From the NCBI GenBank assembly GCA_036346205.1, contig JARFJB010002472.1, positions 6,257,501-6,321,500 on the forward strand: a stretch of 64,000 nucleotides of DNA, in the 5' to 3' direction. A model generated the notes under the pieces. That model searched no databases. It was given only the letters and a program-made list of their open reading frames with translations, and was not told the DNA's origin. The translations under genes and the position numbers were made by a program. Source of the DNA: Vesta saturnalis (taxonomy: Eukaryota > Arthropoda > Insecta > Coleoptera > Lampyridae). Positions within the stretch are counted from its first letter, which is position 1. The number at the start of each line of letters is the position of its first letter. This document shows, one piece after another, positions 13,020-23,665 of this stretch.

Positions 13020-13862
13020 ACAATAGAATATTTCCTTTAAGCATACAGTGTTATGTGTATTAACATTATACTTTGCATTTATAACATCTTCAATGTCTTT
13101 ATAAATGTCATTGTCACTACCATAAAATTCTTTCTCACGAAAACGATGGTAGTTAACCACCTGTATAAATGTTTCATAGAAAGATGCTAGATTGTAGGAT
13201 TCAAGAAATTACAAGCGTTAGCTTATTATATCCTTTAAATTGAATCGTTCTTCTAGACTGTGAACATTGAATATGCAGGAACAGCAGTTGTAGTTTGCTA
13301 TCATAACAGTTTTCAGAATTCTGTCATATCCTTCGATCAATTCCCAATTATGGTAAATACCAAGATTGGTAGAAAGATATTCATACCACTGATCATAGAC
13401 TATATCTTCATCGTCGTTTACATGTAACCAATGAATTTCGTTTTCAATTTCTTGAGCTCGGAAGAATTGCCATTAAACATATGAATGCCATGTTAGAAGT
13501 TCATTCCAGTCCTTCATGTCTAACACAGCATTATTGCTTTGATCGCAGTTCCCACGCCCCAAACCCACTACTGGTATAAGATTGAGGTGTGTACTGTATC
13601 CAATTTCTATGTTTTGCATGATGAGTATCGTTCGATAGATCATAATAAACACAATCGGTTAAGTATTCATTAGCTGCGTGTGTGTACACTTCATCCTTAT
13701 GTTGAAACAATGGGTAGTGTCAGTGTTAGGAGAATAACCATAATCATGTTTCTCTTCATTTTTATTAGTACTACTACCATCACTATTTTGACCGCACCAA
13801 CAACGCAATGTCAAATTATTATTCAAATTGCTACTGCAACTATATGGGGTATCCATTTATAA
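13020..13862 (-). pseudogene. Degraded minus-strand coding tract of uncertain origin (possibly densovirus-like non-structural gene)
   Basis: Reading the minus strand from about 13862 to 13065, coding-like text (Trp/Tyr-rich, acidic, few repeats) can be followed through all three frames with at least two frame changes and at least two stops, so no intact product exists. The clearest open piece is 13659-13856. The Trp/Tyr spacing in the middle third reminds me of the small non-structural (NS3-type) protein of insect ambidensoviruses, but I could not check this and am not confident. A dead gene from an unrecognised transposon is the alternative. The tract lies between two sets of the same direct repeats (11.9-12.9 kb and 14.3-15.2 kb). 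The 77-codon frame at 13987-14220 is just upstream on the same strand. Confidence 0.3.
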
Positions 13863-13986
13863 CGGCGAACGTCTGTGGTTTGATCGTTCCAGATATGCTG
13901 CTTGCATTATAATGACTTTACTTGCTCACAATTGCATTACGATTAAACACTGTTTAAGAAATGATTCTAGTTAAAGAATGCATAAT

Positions 13987-14220
13987 TTACATATGGTGCA
14001 ACGTTTTAAATTCTTCAGTGCGGGTTTCTTCTTTGAAATACCCATAAAAGCGCTGAGGTAATATACATTTAAAATCAGCTGTTTCCATCACTATACGTTC
14101 GCCACACTTAGTATTAATTACAGCTACATCTATCACTTTATACTTTTTCGATATCTCAAGGTCACACACATTGTTAAAGGGTTTGCAATAAGTGCTTTGA
14201 TTTAACCCTGATACTTCCAT
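13987..14220 (-). CDS. Orphan 77-aa protein, intact frame
   Basis: The frame begins MEVSGLNQSTYCKPFNNVCD at 14220 and ends at 13987. The middle reads KYKVIDVAVINTKCGERI followed by a hydrophobic-charged stretch and CILPQRFYGYF. A short strand of the type 'KYKV-x-NTK-G-R-IV' followed by 'LP-RF' gives the impression of a small beta-rich domain seen in arthropod mobile-element or viral orphan proteins; this is memory only. There is no signal peptide or membrane segment. It is the most protein-like intact small frame in this region, and it sits about 125 bases upstream of the degraded tract on the same strand, so the two may have been one transcription unit. Function unknown. Confidence 0.4.
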   Translation of the reverse strand: MEVSGLNQSTYCKPFNNVCDLEISKKYKVIDVAVINTKCGERIVMETADFKCILPQRFYGYFKEETRTEEFKTLHHM

Positions 14221-14309
14221 GTTTCATAATTACAAGTTGCTAACTGACTGATTTCAACACACCACACTGCGGTTTATATAAGAAAAGTGTATCCTTGAGC
14301 CTAAGTTTC

Positions 14310-15240
14310 AACTTGTCAAATACTCACCTGTGCATACACAAAGCCAGTTAAGTAAGTCACTGATTATGAATGCTTATTTTGCGATTTACAAAAAGTTGAA
14401 CTTCTCCACCCTCCCCTCCCCCGCCCACCTCCAAGAACTGTTTAGATTGCTAAGAATTGTGATTATAGTTAGTAAATATTTCGAGGTCGCACGCACCCAC
14501 ACATACAAGGGTTTGTAATAGATGCTTCCTGCAGATCAATAAACTTTGACCTGATACATAAAAACCACTCAAAACAGAGTCAATACAAGAACCATTTAAC
14601 GTAGACGTACTATTTAGCATAACAACCTGTTACTCTCCTTGTTACCATGAGCTTCTTAGATTTCTATGAATTTGACCTTGAAGAGCATGACTCGATTTAG
14701 CCAATACAAGAACTATTTAACCTTGACTTACTTTTTAGAGAACAACCTGTTCATGTTTTTTCTACGAACTGTTTAGATTTCTAAGAATTGTAATACCCCA
14801 CCAGGTGAATATACTTCGACCTTGAAAGTTCTAGTTCTAAGAATACCCCTGCAGGTCAATTAACTTTAACCTTGAAAATTGATTTCCAAGAATTGTAATA
14901 ACTTTGATTCTAAGAATTAACACGTGACCATAACTCAATTCAGCCAAGAAGGTCAAATTCTGAGAATTGCTTGAACAATGGAGCGTGCTATTGAAAATTT
15001 TAAAGCAAGACCTTGAAATGTAATGGCCCTGAAAAATTTCAAGGTCAAAGTAGAATCCCACACCCAATAAAATGTGAACAATTAGACTTCCTACTAACAT
15101 ACGCATGACCTTGAAATTCCTTGATCTTGAAAAATTTCAAGTTCAAAGTGAACCAGAATCCCCACACATAACCTTCAATGAACTTGACCTTGAAAAATAT
15201 CTAGGCCAAAGTGTGCCAGAATCGGCTCTGTATTACTACT
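14310..15240 (+). repeat. Diverged copies of the 12-kb direct repeat plus short TGACCTTGA repeats
   Basis: 'gaatgcttattttgcgattt' near 14370 and 'aatacaagaac' followed by 'atttaac' (about 14583 and 14703) match words of the 11.9-12.7 kb repeats in the same orientation. Further right, a shorter unit around 'ccttgaaaatttcaaggtc' recurs between about 14810 and 15200 with 'aagaattgtaata' spacers. Confidence 0.65.
14673..15193. promoter_or_regulatory. Cluster of TCAAGGTCA nuclear-receptor-type sites
   Basis: Exact TGACCTTGA/TCAAGGTCA occurs at 14673-14681, 15039-15047, 15106-15114 and 15185-15193, with one-mismatch versions near 14817, 14867 and 15008. TCAAGGTCA is the classical extended half-site for FTZ-F1/ERR-type monomeric nuclear receptors. 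Because the sites lie within a degenerate tandem repeat, they may only be a by-product of repeat growth. Confidence 0.25.
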
Positions 15241-15518
15241 CCGATCTTTAGCGAACTTTGATACTTAAACAAGGGGACTGTAACTAAGGAGCATTATTAC
15301 CAAGCTAATATTGATTACAGTATATAAAAAATGACTGAAGCAAGCTATATTATCGTCTTGCTGGAGTAAAATCACGAGAAACTTTCTTATTTTTACAGCT
15401 TCGCGCAACTTCGCTATGTTTCCTTGTCAAATTTTGACATTTCTACAATTTGTTTTTAAAAATCGATATTTACAAAAATATTCCATTAATTAGTAACATT
15501 TTAGAAAAACATACATAC
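15241..15518. other. No gene seen
   Basis: AT-rich spacer between the short repeats and a TE tail; nothing recognised. Confidence 0.6.
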
Positions 15519-15700
15519 AAGGTGCTTCAAGTAAGTTGGATTATTAGTGGTTTGGGAAAACTACAAGGCATTTTGAGCTAACAATTTGTTAACCTAGGTT
15601 TTCGTGAATGCTTCATCTGTTGAAAATGGCATTGCCGAAACACTTCTAGTTATACCGTAAGTCATCATTAACTTCCGAACTCTAAAAAGCATGGTATACT
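15519..15700 (+). mobile_element. Penelope-like tail remnant
   Basis: At 15619-15641 the sequence reads TTGAAAA, GGC-ATT-GCC hairpin, then GAAAC. This is the same architecture as the tails at 7298, 38173 and 55528, but the first box has drifted from CTGANGA. No coding part is attached. Confidence 0.4.
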
Positions 15701-16079
15701 TTTTATTATAGATTCAAGATCTACATGTAATTTTACAGTAGTTTGCATTAATATCCTCGGTCTCTAAATCGAATAGTGCTTAAGAAATTTTTATTTTTAC
15801 AAAGCAATTGCAAAATCGACAATTCTTTGAAACTTGATAACTTCTTAAATATTTTAAATAGATTATTATAGCATGTATTCTGTATGCAATTTTATTAATT
15901 TTAGCGTCCGTTAAATGCCTGCCATTAGTTTTGAATTTGTGTTCTGCATAGCAAGTAGAGGTTACATTTTTAACATTAAACAAAGCTGCTAAATGCAGAT
16001 ATTTAAACGGTACACTTTAACCAACTCCAAGAAATTTTTCGAATAAGATATAGCGTTTGAAGGTTTAATACATCATACC
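15701..16079. other. No gene seen
   Basis: AT-rich; a 67-codon minus frame (15780-15983) has no recognisable features. Confidence 0.6.
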
Positions 16080-16247
16080 TTCACTCATCAGACCGTATCC
16101 GAACTGAGAGGACGTGCTTTAGTGGCGATCTCAAAAAAAAAAGAATAAATAGTAAATAATTAATCAAAAAATAACTTAGCGTTTTCACGCTTGAATGGAC
16201 CGCGCAAGAGCAGGACAAGAAAGTGGAAGAAACACCAGGATCTAACA

Positions 16248-16306
16248 CTGGCGTTCCTAGTTCTATATATTCCAATATATAGAATATATAGAACTAGGAA
16301 CGCCAG
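16248..16306. repeat. Perfect 25-bp inverted repeat with 9-nt loop
   Basis: Left arm 16248-16272 (begins CTGGCGTTCCTAGTTC) and right arm 16282-16306 are exact reverse complements separated by CAATATATA. A perfect hairpin of this size in otherwise decayed DNA is recent or is maintained by its mechanism of formation. It lies upstream of the LINE ORF1 and near a CTGATGAG motif on the minus strand (about 16086-16093). Confidence 0.95.
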
Positions 16307-16439
16307 AGAGAAAAGGACAAGCACGACAAAGACACAAGAAGCCAACAACAAGGTTATAAGCCACCTTGATAAAGAGTTTTATAATACATTGTTGTTTTAA
16401 TCACTAACACCAACGTCCAAGTCTTCATCCAGCAAGATA

Positions 16440-17549
16440 TGAGGCTGCACTTCGGTGGAAGTCTATTCTTCTACAATGTCATTTTCTGCCTCTCAACTTC
16501 ACTATCACGTACTAACAGTTATGGTAACACATGGCAATCTGGGCCTCCGGACTACGGTTACCCTAACAACTTCTCCAGCCCTCGAGACCTCCGACACCAC
16601 CACCATTTCATTCTTTTGCGTCAGCCGCTGCACTCCCTTTACAAATTAAAGAGGGTATCCTATGTCCCGCCCACAGCCAAACTCGTGTACCCAACCTCCA
16701 AAGTACATAAACCGCCCCTACCACTACGAAACCTTCCTGTAGTGCTTCGACTTCTCCAAATCCTGCTGCTATCGCTTCCTACTGTCTCGTCGCCGAATAT
16801 TGCATCTGCAAAATTCCTGTCCGTTCGTTGTCGAAATGTAGAACGTAACCACAACCGCACATGTCTCCTTGAAACTAGCGAATCCCTGCCAGAGACGGTG
16901 CAGCTACCAGTTACCTGAGCCTGGATTGACGGTGACGCGGGTGTCAGATCCGCGCATATCCACTCCCCCTACAAACTCTTACCTCCTATTTTTGTCCTGT
17001 GTTATCCGTGGCGTTCACAAAAAAATCCTTCCCGAAGAAATCCTTGATTCCATTAACCTTTCCAAAGTCATCACAACTCTCCGACAAATTTCCAAACCCC
17101 TTATGACCGTTTCCCGAACCACCCTAAGCTTTCTCCTATCCGAAGGGGTCACCCGTTTCGATAGGTACTTTCCTTGCGAACACGTTCCCATCCAAATTCC
17201 CAAGTATTGCTCTACTTGCATTCGAAGTAGGACATACTGCCGAAGAATGTCCTACCCAAACCCTCCGTTACCATACGTGGACCTCACGCGACGTACTCAT
17301 TTTCCTGAGCAACTCGTCGTGCAATTCTCGCTACTCCGGCAGAGACGTTCGTTCCCAAACCCCTCCCTCCAACCACATCCGATTCAGATGATGACAAGCC
17401 CACTCAACTTCCCTCCGTTCCTGATTTCATGGCTTTCCTTTCATTTCTCCTTAATCAAATTATTCCTTAACCGTAGAACCGGTATTGCGAAAGCTATCGA
17501 CACCACATCCAGGAAACACTTGAAACGCTGTAGCAGGATCAACTGGTAA
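16440..17549 (+). pseudogene. LINE ORF1 (gag-like, CCHC zinc knuckle), broken
   Basis: Base composition is clearly richer in C than its neighbours. The frame at 16869-17549 carries RGVHKKILPEEILDSINL and later FLLSEGVTRFDRYFPCEHVP, the style of non-LTR ORF1 proteins just before the zinc knuckles. At about 17203-17246 a CCHC knuckle, C-x2-C-x4-H-x4-C, is readable as CSTC then FEVGHTAEEC if one extra base (ATTC for TTC) is ignored. A poorer second knuckle region with HFPEQ follows. Several frame changes upstream (frames 16439-16918 and 16455-16649 are alternating pieces) mean it is dead. I assign it to the Jockey/I-like group of LINEs only loosely. Confidence 0.65.
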
Positions 17550-17559
17550 TGGTATCCGT

Positions 17560-17779
17560 TCTTAATCTTGCGCCTAAGTAAGATGGATCTAATAGCAGGG
17601 ACAATAATGATTAGAAACCTACTATCTACCAACAACATACAAATTCGAGCTATCACGAAAACTAAACTCAACAATAAATGCCCCCTTGACTTTGCCACAT
17701 ACAATATCCTCACCTTATCATTATTCGGTATTGTAACACCGATTCATCCATTATATAGCTACAGATTGTCACTTACGTG
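17560..17779 (+). pseudogene. Start of LINE ORF2 (apurinic endonuclease), 3' truncated
   Basis: The frame at 17568-17780 reads LLSTNNIQIRAITKTKLNNK then PLDFATYNILTLS. This matches the N-terminal endonuclease region of non-LTR ORF2 proteins, where 'I-ITETKL' carries the metal-binding Glu (here mutated to Lys). It directly follows ORF1 in the expected order. No reverse transcriptase follows: the element stops about 80 bases before the next transposon's inverted end. Confidence 0.6.
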
Positions 17780-17854
17780 AAACCGTCACCTCTGACCACC
17801 TTCTTCTTCTTAAAAATATTCAGTTGGTTTATCAGTGAAAAGTAATAGATGTAT

Positions 17855-20164
17855 TATGTTACGGATAAAGACCGTAATCCGGCCTATGACGGTATGGCCG
17901 GTCAATGCCCACAATGTCCGGAAATGTTGGAAATTATCCATAATGACCGGATAACAACGTTAACGACCATATAATTTGGTCTATGTTGATATTTTATAAG
18001 ACTAATATCTTTGTCCGGGCAATATCGTCTATTCTCATTAGACGGCGGGCAGTGATGTTAAACAAGAAAGTTGGGTTATGTTTCAGCCGCTTAAACCGAT
18101 GTGTTTGTGTCTGTACTTTGTGGGACACTTATTTTGTGTTAATTAGTACGGTTTAGTTACTTCATCATGGATTATGATAACATACGGCAGAGATTTACCG
18201 AAAATATGAACAAAATCTTAGAAACCAAACACGATGGCAATAAATCATTTTTAAAGGTTAACGAATATAATATTCGAATTTTGCTGTCAACGTCAGGCTC
18301 AAAAAATTCAGTAAAACACTACAGGCTTGTGCGTAAATATGATGTTTATGATTACAGTAAAGTGCAGGAAAGTCCTGTAGTATGTAGCGAATGGAGAAAT
18401 GTTTGATATTTTCCATAATGTTCATTTGTCAATCGGACATGGTGGCAGAAACCGAGCGGTTTCTGAAATAAATAAACTCTACCGTAACATTACAAAGAAA
18501 ACAATGATATGCCTATGGCATTGAACTAAGTGTCAAAAAAAGAGTAACACTCCAAAACGAGGATTAGTGTAGAAACCAATTCTGCATTCTTATTTCAATT
18601 CACGTTCCCAGGCTGACTTAATTGATATGCAGTCGCAAACTTACCACTTCCTAATAGTATATCAATTCCATTTAACGGTTTGTATTACTAAAGCCTTTCA
18701 AAACCAAAAGGACAGAAATAGTCGCATCTTAGAGAAATACACGACCTTTGAGTCTTCATTCCGTCAATGGTCTCGAATTTGTAAACTCAAAATAATTCAT
18801 GGAAAACCTAGACACAGTCAGAGTCAAGGATCTGTTGAGCGTAACAACAGGGATATTGAAGAAATGTTAGGGGCTTGGATGGATGAAAATAAGACCCAAG
18901 ACTGGCCTGCGGGAATAAAATTTATTCAGTTCAATTCAGTTCAGGCCATGTTCGGATGCTGGAATTCCACATGATACAATAAACGATTTAACCACTGAAG
19001 AAGATGTTGAAAGGTTGCTCAAAGAAATGGAAGGAGGATCAAAAGACCTTAATGAGGATGCTAATTTGCATAGCAAAATAGAAGGTGAAAAAAGTACAGT
19101 TCTAGAATATGGCGATTTAGAACAAGAAAATGAATTAATAGACGTCGGAAGCTTGACAGAAAATAGTTAGTTCATTTTTAATTACAAAGTCCTATTATTT
19201 CAGATCAAACAAATAAAATTTCATTAAATGATTTTTTGTGGGGTATGAAGATAGAAAAGTTTCCAAACAGTGCTCCACTGTACTACCCATTAACGAAGAA
19301 GTTAATAATAAATCAAAAATTGCAAACGAACGGGAAACATTGGTATTAAACTAAAAAAATCTAGAGAGTGTTTAGGAAAACAAGTCATCAAAACGTTGAA
19401 GCTAAGGTTCAAGTGGGAACTACAGTTTGTGTACCTATACCATATGTTGAGCTCGTGGTGCTCCCTATAATGTACTAGCTGTTATCAGCAGTGTTGAAGA
19501 TGGTCTTTAAAAGCTTTGTGAGTTTTTATTTTATTTTCGGTTGAAACTAAAAATTACAGCTAATATTTTTGAGCTTAGGTACTACTGATGGCGTTTGAAA
19601 GTACAAGTTCAGCAGATCCAAGTTTACTCCTTGCATAGAAAAGAAATTTCTCTTAAGGAAACCGCTTCTAGAATAGTGTTTCTGGAGGGCAGGTTTTCAA
19701 GCGTTGTCACTGTAAAGGCGGATGTAAGAACAATAAGTGTTTATGTCGGCAAATAAAAAAATTTGCAATTCAAAGTACCATGGATCACTTCCATGTCAGA
19801 ACAAAAATGATTAGCTTCTTACAGTTCTTAAAGTGTTATTTGAAAATTTTGACTTTGATATACAGAAACTTTAGTGTATTTCTTGATCTATATTTCGCCA
19901 TTAAAAATAATAAGAGAACATTATACTCTTAAAAATCATTACTATACTTTATATCAACATTATCCAATCGTTTTTGGCCGGTGTCGAGGATGACGAAATG
20001 TTAAGACGAAAACAATATTAAAACATTAACAACTGTGCCCGTTCGCAACGGGCCATAAAGTCAATTTCCGGCCATTAGCCATATTGGCCCAGAATAATGG
20101 GCATTTATGACATTGTCCGGCTGTTCTCGTTAATGTCCGATTACCGTCTTTGTCCGTAAAATAT
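17855..20164 (+). mobile_element. Ginger/KRBA2-type DNA transposon with retroviral-like integrase, degraded
   Basis: The left end reads TTACGGATAAAGACCGTAAT (17859) and the right end, on the other strand, TTACGGACAAAGACGGTAAT (20159 leftward), so terminal inverted repeats of at least 24 bp are present. Further GTCC/CCGG-rich text (17880-18060; 20030-20155) suggests longer, decayed inverted ends. Between them is one decayed integrase-type gene on the + strand. Total length is about 2.3 kb. Confidence 0.7.
18167..19850 (+). pseudogene. KRBA2-like integrase transposase, broken and internally deleted
   Basis: The order of domains is still readable. An N-terminal part (18167-18406) ends YSKVQESPVV. 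An H2C2 zinc region with LSIGHGGRNRAVSEINKLY (about 18425) and C-Q-K (about 18527) follows, then KRGLVxKPI and QADLIDMQSQ with the first catalytic Asp (about 18610). HGKPRHSQSQGSVERNN carries the catalytic Glu (about 18799-18850). A beta-rich tail includes KVQVGTTVCVPIPYV (about 19408), and a Cys cluster CHCKGGCKNNKCLCR is found at about 19710-19755. The stretch that should hold the second Asp is missing between the first two core motifs. Such integrase-plus-Cys-cluster proteins are known from Ginger-like transposons and the domesticated vertebrate gene KRBA2. Confidence 0.7.
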
Positions 20165-20551
20165 ACCATCTTCATCATTAGTTCATCAACCCATTAATTT
20201 CCACTGGCAGATATGGTAATTTTTTTAATTCTTATTGTAAGTAACTTCTGATGTTATAATAAAGAAAATTCTTAAAAAAAAATTTTTTTTTGGTTTCTAA
20301 ATACACAAAGAATCATGTTGCGTTAACTCAACACTGGGAATTAGCGATATAAAAAATACATTTCTGAGTTACAATTGCATTTTTGAGACCTCTTTGTAAC
20401 TCGCTTAACTATTAATTTTTTTGAAAAAGTAAAAACTATTGCTTATAGGTGTTTTTACGTAGAATTCAATGACGTAGCTAAATTTTTTCTAAAGAGTGTG
20501 GTTTTTTAGTTATAACACAAACTTGTGTTTTTTTTAATGGAACCCCCTATA
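20165..20551 (-). repeat. Mariner-TIR-derived repeat, minus orientation
   Basis: Read on the minus strand from about 20551, it starts TATAGGGGGTTCCATTAAAA and follows the 23666-24000 copy in order ('caagttt', 'aaccacactc', 'ttagaaaaaat', 'agctac', 'attctacg', 'gtaactcag'). The outer end (20165-20270) is too decayed to define. Confidence 0.6.
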
Positions 20552-20712
20552 TATTATGATTGCAATGATTCAAATTGATTGAACCATGCATAATTTGTAT
20601 GGCAAATTTTATTTACCCTGAGAAATATTGAATTTTTATTTTATCTCTTTTAATTATCATAGATTTGGAAACTTTCATAGAAACTTTCCATAGAAACCCG
20701 AAATCTATACAG

Positions 20713-20715
<3 letters not shown>

Positions 20716-20790
<75 letters not shown>
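20716..20790. repeat. (TA)n microsatellite
   Basis: About 37 uninterrupted TA units. Confidence 0.98.
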
Positions 20791-20791
<1 letters not shown>

Positions 20792-21531
20792 CGAAAATTT
20801 AAATGAAGCCTGTAGGTAGCGGACCGCGAAAATTTTATTATTGTAATCAACGTTTGTCAAATCGCCACGATAGAAAAGATAATGGATTTTTAATATCTTA
20901 GTAATACGTCGTAACTTGCTAATGTTTTCAAAATATTTTATTTATATATTCTTATGTAAGGAGCTAGCATTTGTAACTATCATTTGGGTTGTAAAACACA
21001 TGTTGGGGGGGGGGGGTGAGTAGCAGGTGCACGCTTAAAAATGCTTTACTGAAGGGGCGTAATGAATCATTGGAATTTCTTATGCGCGCTCTTGATGTAA
21101 AAAAAATTTCATTGATCTAATGATTAATTACGGCTAAACAGAGCGCAAATCCAAAGTGATCTTTGTTTGATACATTCAAACCCGAAACGTAAATGTAGGG
21201 TTTGTTACGAACGAATGCATATGTTTAAAATTAAGATGTCGTGCAATAATTAATATGAAACCTGTTCCAACGGAAATTAATGTGTCTTGTTTTTATATTA
21301 CCTTTGCAAAACGGAGATCTGAAATCAGGGGGGTGGGGGAAGTTAGTTACAGTTAGAGTGTCAATCGAGCCAGATCGATTTTTGGGTTAATTAGAAACTC
21401 CCATTGTAAACAGTTTGTCTTTAAAATATTTTTATTGTTTTTATTGTTATATAGATGAATGTGTAACCTGAGAAGGGAGCACTATATTTTTCTAACGCCC
21501 TCAAATTTATACAGCGGTCATGATGTTGTGA

Positions 21532-21532
<1 letters not shown>
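20791..21532. other. No gene seen
   Basis: AT-rich DNA with a G10 run at about 21005 and a G-rich 'ggggggtggggga' phrase near 21330. No coding content recognised. Confidence 0.6.
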
Positions 21533-21602
<70 letters not shown>

Positions 21603-21612
21603 TGTGTGTGTG
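21533..21612. repeat. (TA)n(TG)n compound microsatellite
   Basis: About 33 TA units followed by TGTGTGTGTGTG. Confidence 0.98.
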
Positions 21613-22505
21613 GTATATGTAGATATGTAGTTATTTGCCTGCGAGATGATTTTTCTTTGTATGTGCTTTATTGTAATTTTGTTTATGTATTGTGTGCTTT
21701 GATGGTCACTAAACAATTGGGTACGGGTAAATTCCTTGTCTATTTTCTTTTTTCCTTGTTTTTACCTTATTACCACCCGTGCAATTTTACTGCTGATATA
21801 TTTTATATGTACCGTAACTTGTTTTATTGTTTTATGTGCTTATTTACTTAAAGACCGGCATGATTGGCTTTAAAGGGCCACATGTTTGGTATTACGATTT
21901 TTATTAATATTTTTATTTTGATTATTTATGACCCAATTGTGCTGTGACTACATGTGTTTCTTTATTATTGTGTTTCTGTGTAACTAAACTGCTTTTTATC
22001 CATTTTCTCTTAATGTTATAATTTTGTACGCACTTTAACCTGATTTAATGGTGTTTTGTTATATATTTAACCCTTTCATTGTTTTTTTGTGTTATTTGAT
22101 TTATTAATGTACTTGTGTAATGGCTTATTTATGAATAAAGTGGGTTTTATTGGTGGTTCTTTCCCACAATAGTATATTAACGGACTGAATCACCGCTACG
22201 CAACGTTCGTTGATTTTAATTTGAGTAGTTTCATTTTTTTCCTGTCCCTCATTATGCAACACTTACCTCATCCAGCTTATCTAATTTAGATAGCACAACG
22301 TACTTACCACTAGACGGCCATTTCGTTTGATCAGATTTGAGGTTTGCGAGTAATTAAATATGAGACTTGTAAATAAATTCTAATGTTTTAATTATTGCCC
22401 GGAAAGTCAACGTAAGGCAGGCAATTAATTTGAGTAATAGTGACATTATTGTCAGTCAAGTTAAGATAAATCACTTAGCGATTGTTTTGTTCTTGAATTT
22501 GCATT
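21613..22505. other. No gene recognised
   Basis: T-rich DNA. The frame 21459-21851 crosses the microsatellite and continues in hydrophobic text with no recognisable motif. It is likely chance. Confidence 0.5.
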
Positions 22506-23465
22506 ATGGCAAATAAGTTCAAATTACGCTTTTCAAGATAGGGTACCTGGAGGACGCTAGAAGCCTCCCAATTGTATTTTGACAGGTAAGTTAACAATCC
22601 AATTTAAATTTAAATTTGAAGTAACTGGTTGTATAGATACCCAGAACGTACCCAATCTGATAATAAAATATTTGTCCGGATTAAGGAAAATTTAATTAGT
22701 AACACTGGCATACACTCATGCAAATCGAATCAGCATTATCCGTTGCAGTTCCAAGAACAACGGTTCAGAGAATTAAAATACATAAATTTCGGCCTTATAA
22801 TTTAGCTCAAGATTTACAATCGTGTGATTTTCAACGGCGATTGAATTCTTGCAATTGGTATCTTGGCATGGTGAACGGAAATGAACATTTTTTAAACAAT
22901 TTATTTCGTCGGACGAAGCGTTTTTCTCCAGATATTGGAGTCAAGAAAATCCACATCTCACCTTTGAAAGAGGACAAAGGAGATTTGGCGTTAATGTTTC
23001 GTGCTTCATTAGAGGACGAAATTTTAAATACTTCATATATGAAGGAAATCTAACAACTCTAAGATATGCCGAAATACAACGAATTACACTGGAAGATTTG
23101 TTAGAAGAAATTGCCGTAGATCGCAAGGCCGTCGCATAATTCTTTAAAAATTAGAGAATACTTGAATGAACATCTTCCAAATCGGTGGATTGGCACTAAT
23201 GGGCTCATACGGTGGCCTCCAAGATCCCCATATTTATAAGTATTAGATAATTTTTTATGGGGACACTTGGAAAGTAAAGTTTATTGCAACCATTATAATC
23301 ATATAGATAGATCAATTAAAAAATGCCATTCATCAGACCGTTAGAACTTCTCAAAATCGGCAATTAATTTTAGAAAATACTTTGAGAAGAATAGGAATAA
23401 TTTGCCAAGCATGTGTTCAATATAATGGAGGACATTTTGAGCATACTTTTAAGTTTTTATTAATA
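22506..23465 (+). pseudogene. Mariner-like transposase with an apparent 51-nt intron, broken
   Basis: An ATG at 22506 opens a short first exon ending EASQLYFDR at 22585, where CAG|GTAAGT forms a donor. The acceptor TATAG is at 22632-22636 and the frame resumes YPERTQSDNKIFVRI. The junction codon is AG|A. The same junction, at the same protein position, is present at 61662/61719. Downstream are a helix-turn-helix piece (VPRTTVQRIKIHKFRPYNL), FCNWYL-like text (about 22850), degraded catalytic blocks, and PNRWIGTNGLIRWPPRSP (about 23175-23230) with the third Asp changed to Tyr. It ends near GGHFEH (about 23430). There is one in-frame stop in exon 1 and several later frameshifts. Confidence 0.75.
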
Positions 23466-23665
23466 TATTGTTTATTGTGTTGTAAATTTATTATTATTCT
23501 TACGGAAACTAACATAAAAAACATCATAATTTTGAAGTGCAAAAGTGGAAAAGTAAAAGTTCTATTTTCTTAGGAACTGATGGAGGTAATATAATAAAGA
23601 ATATAGAAAAGTTTTATATTTTTAGAGAGCACATGAGGAGACAATTTAATTGCAATCAAATTGTA

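Noticed and set aside
16439..16918. 159-codon frame as a separate gene
   Set aside because: It is one of several alternating frames through a decayed LINE ORF1; Pro/Leu-rich text reflects base composition.
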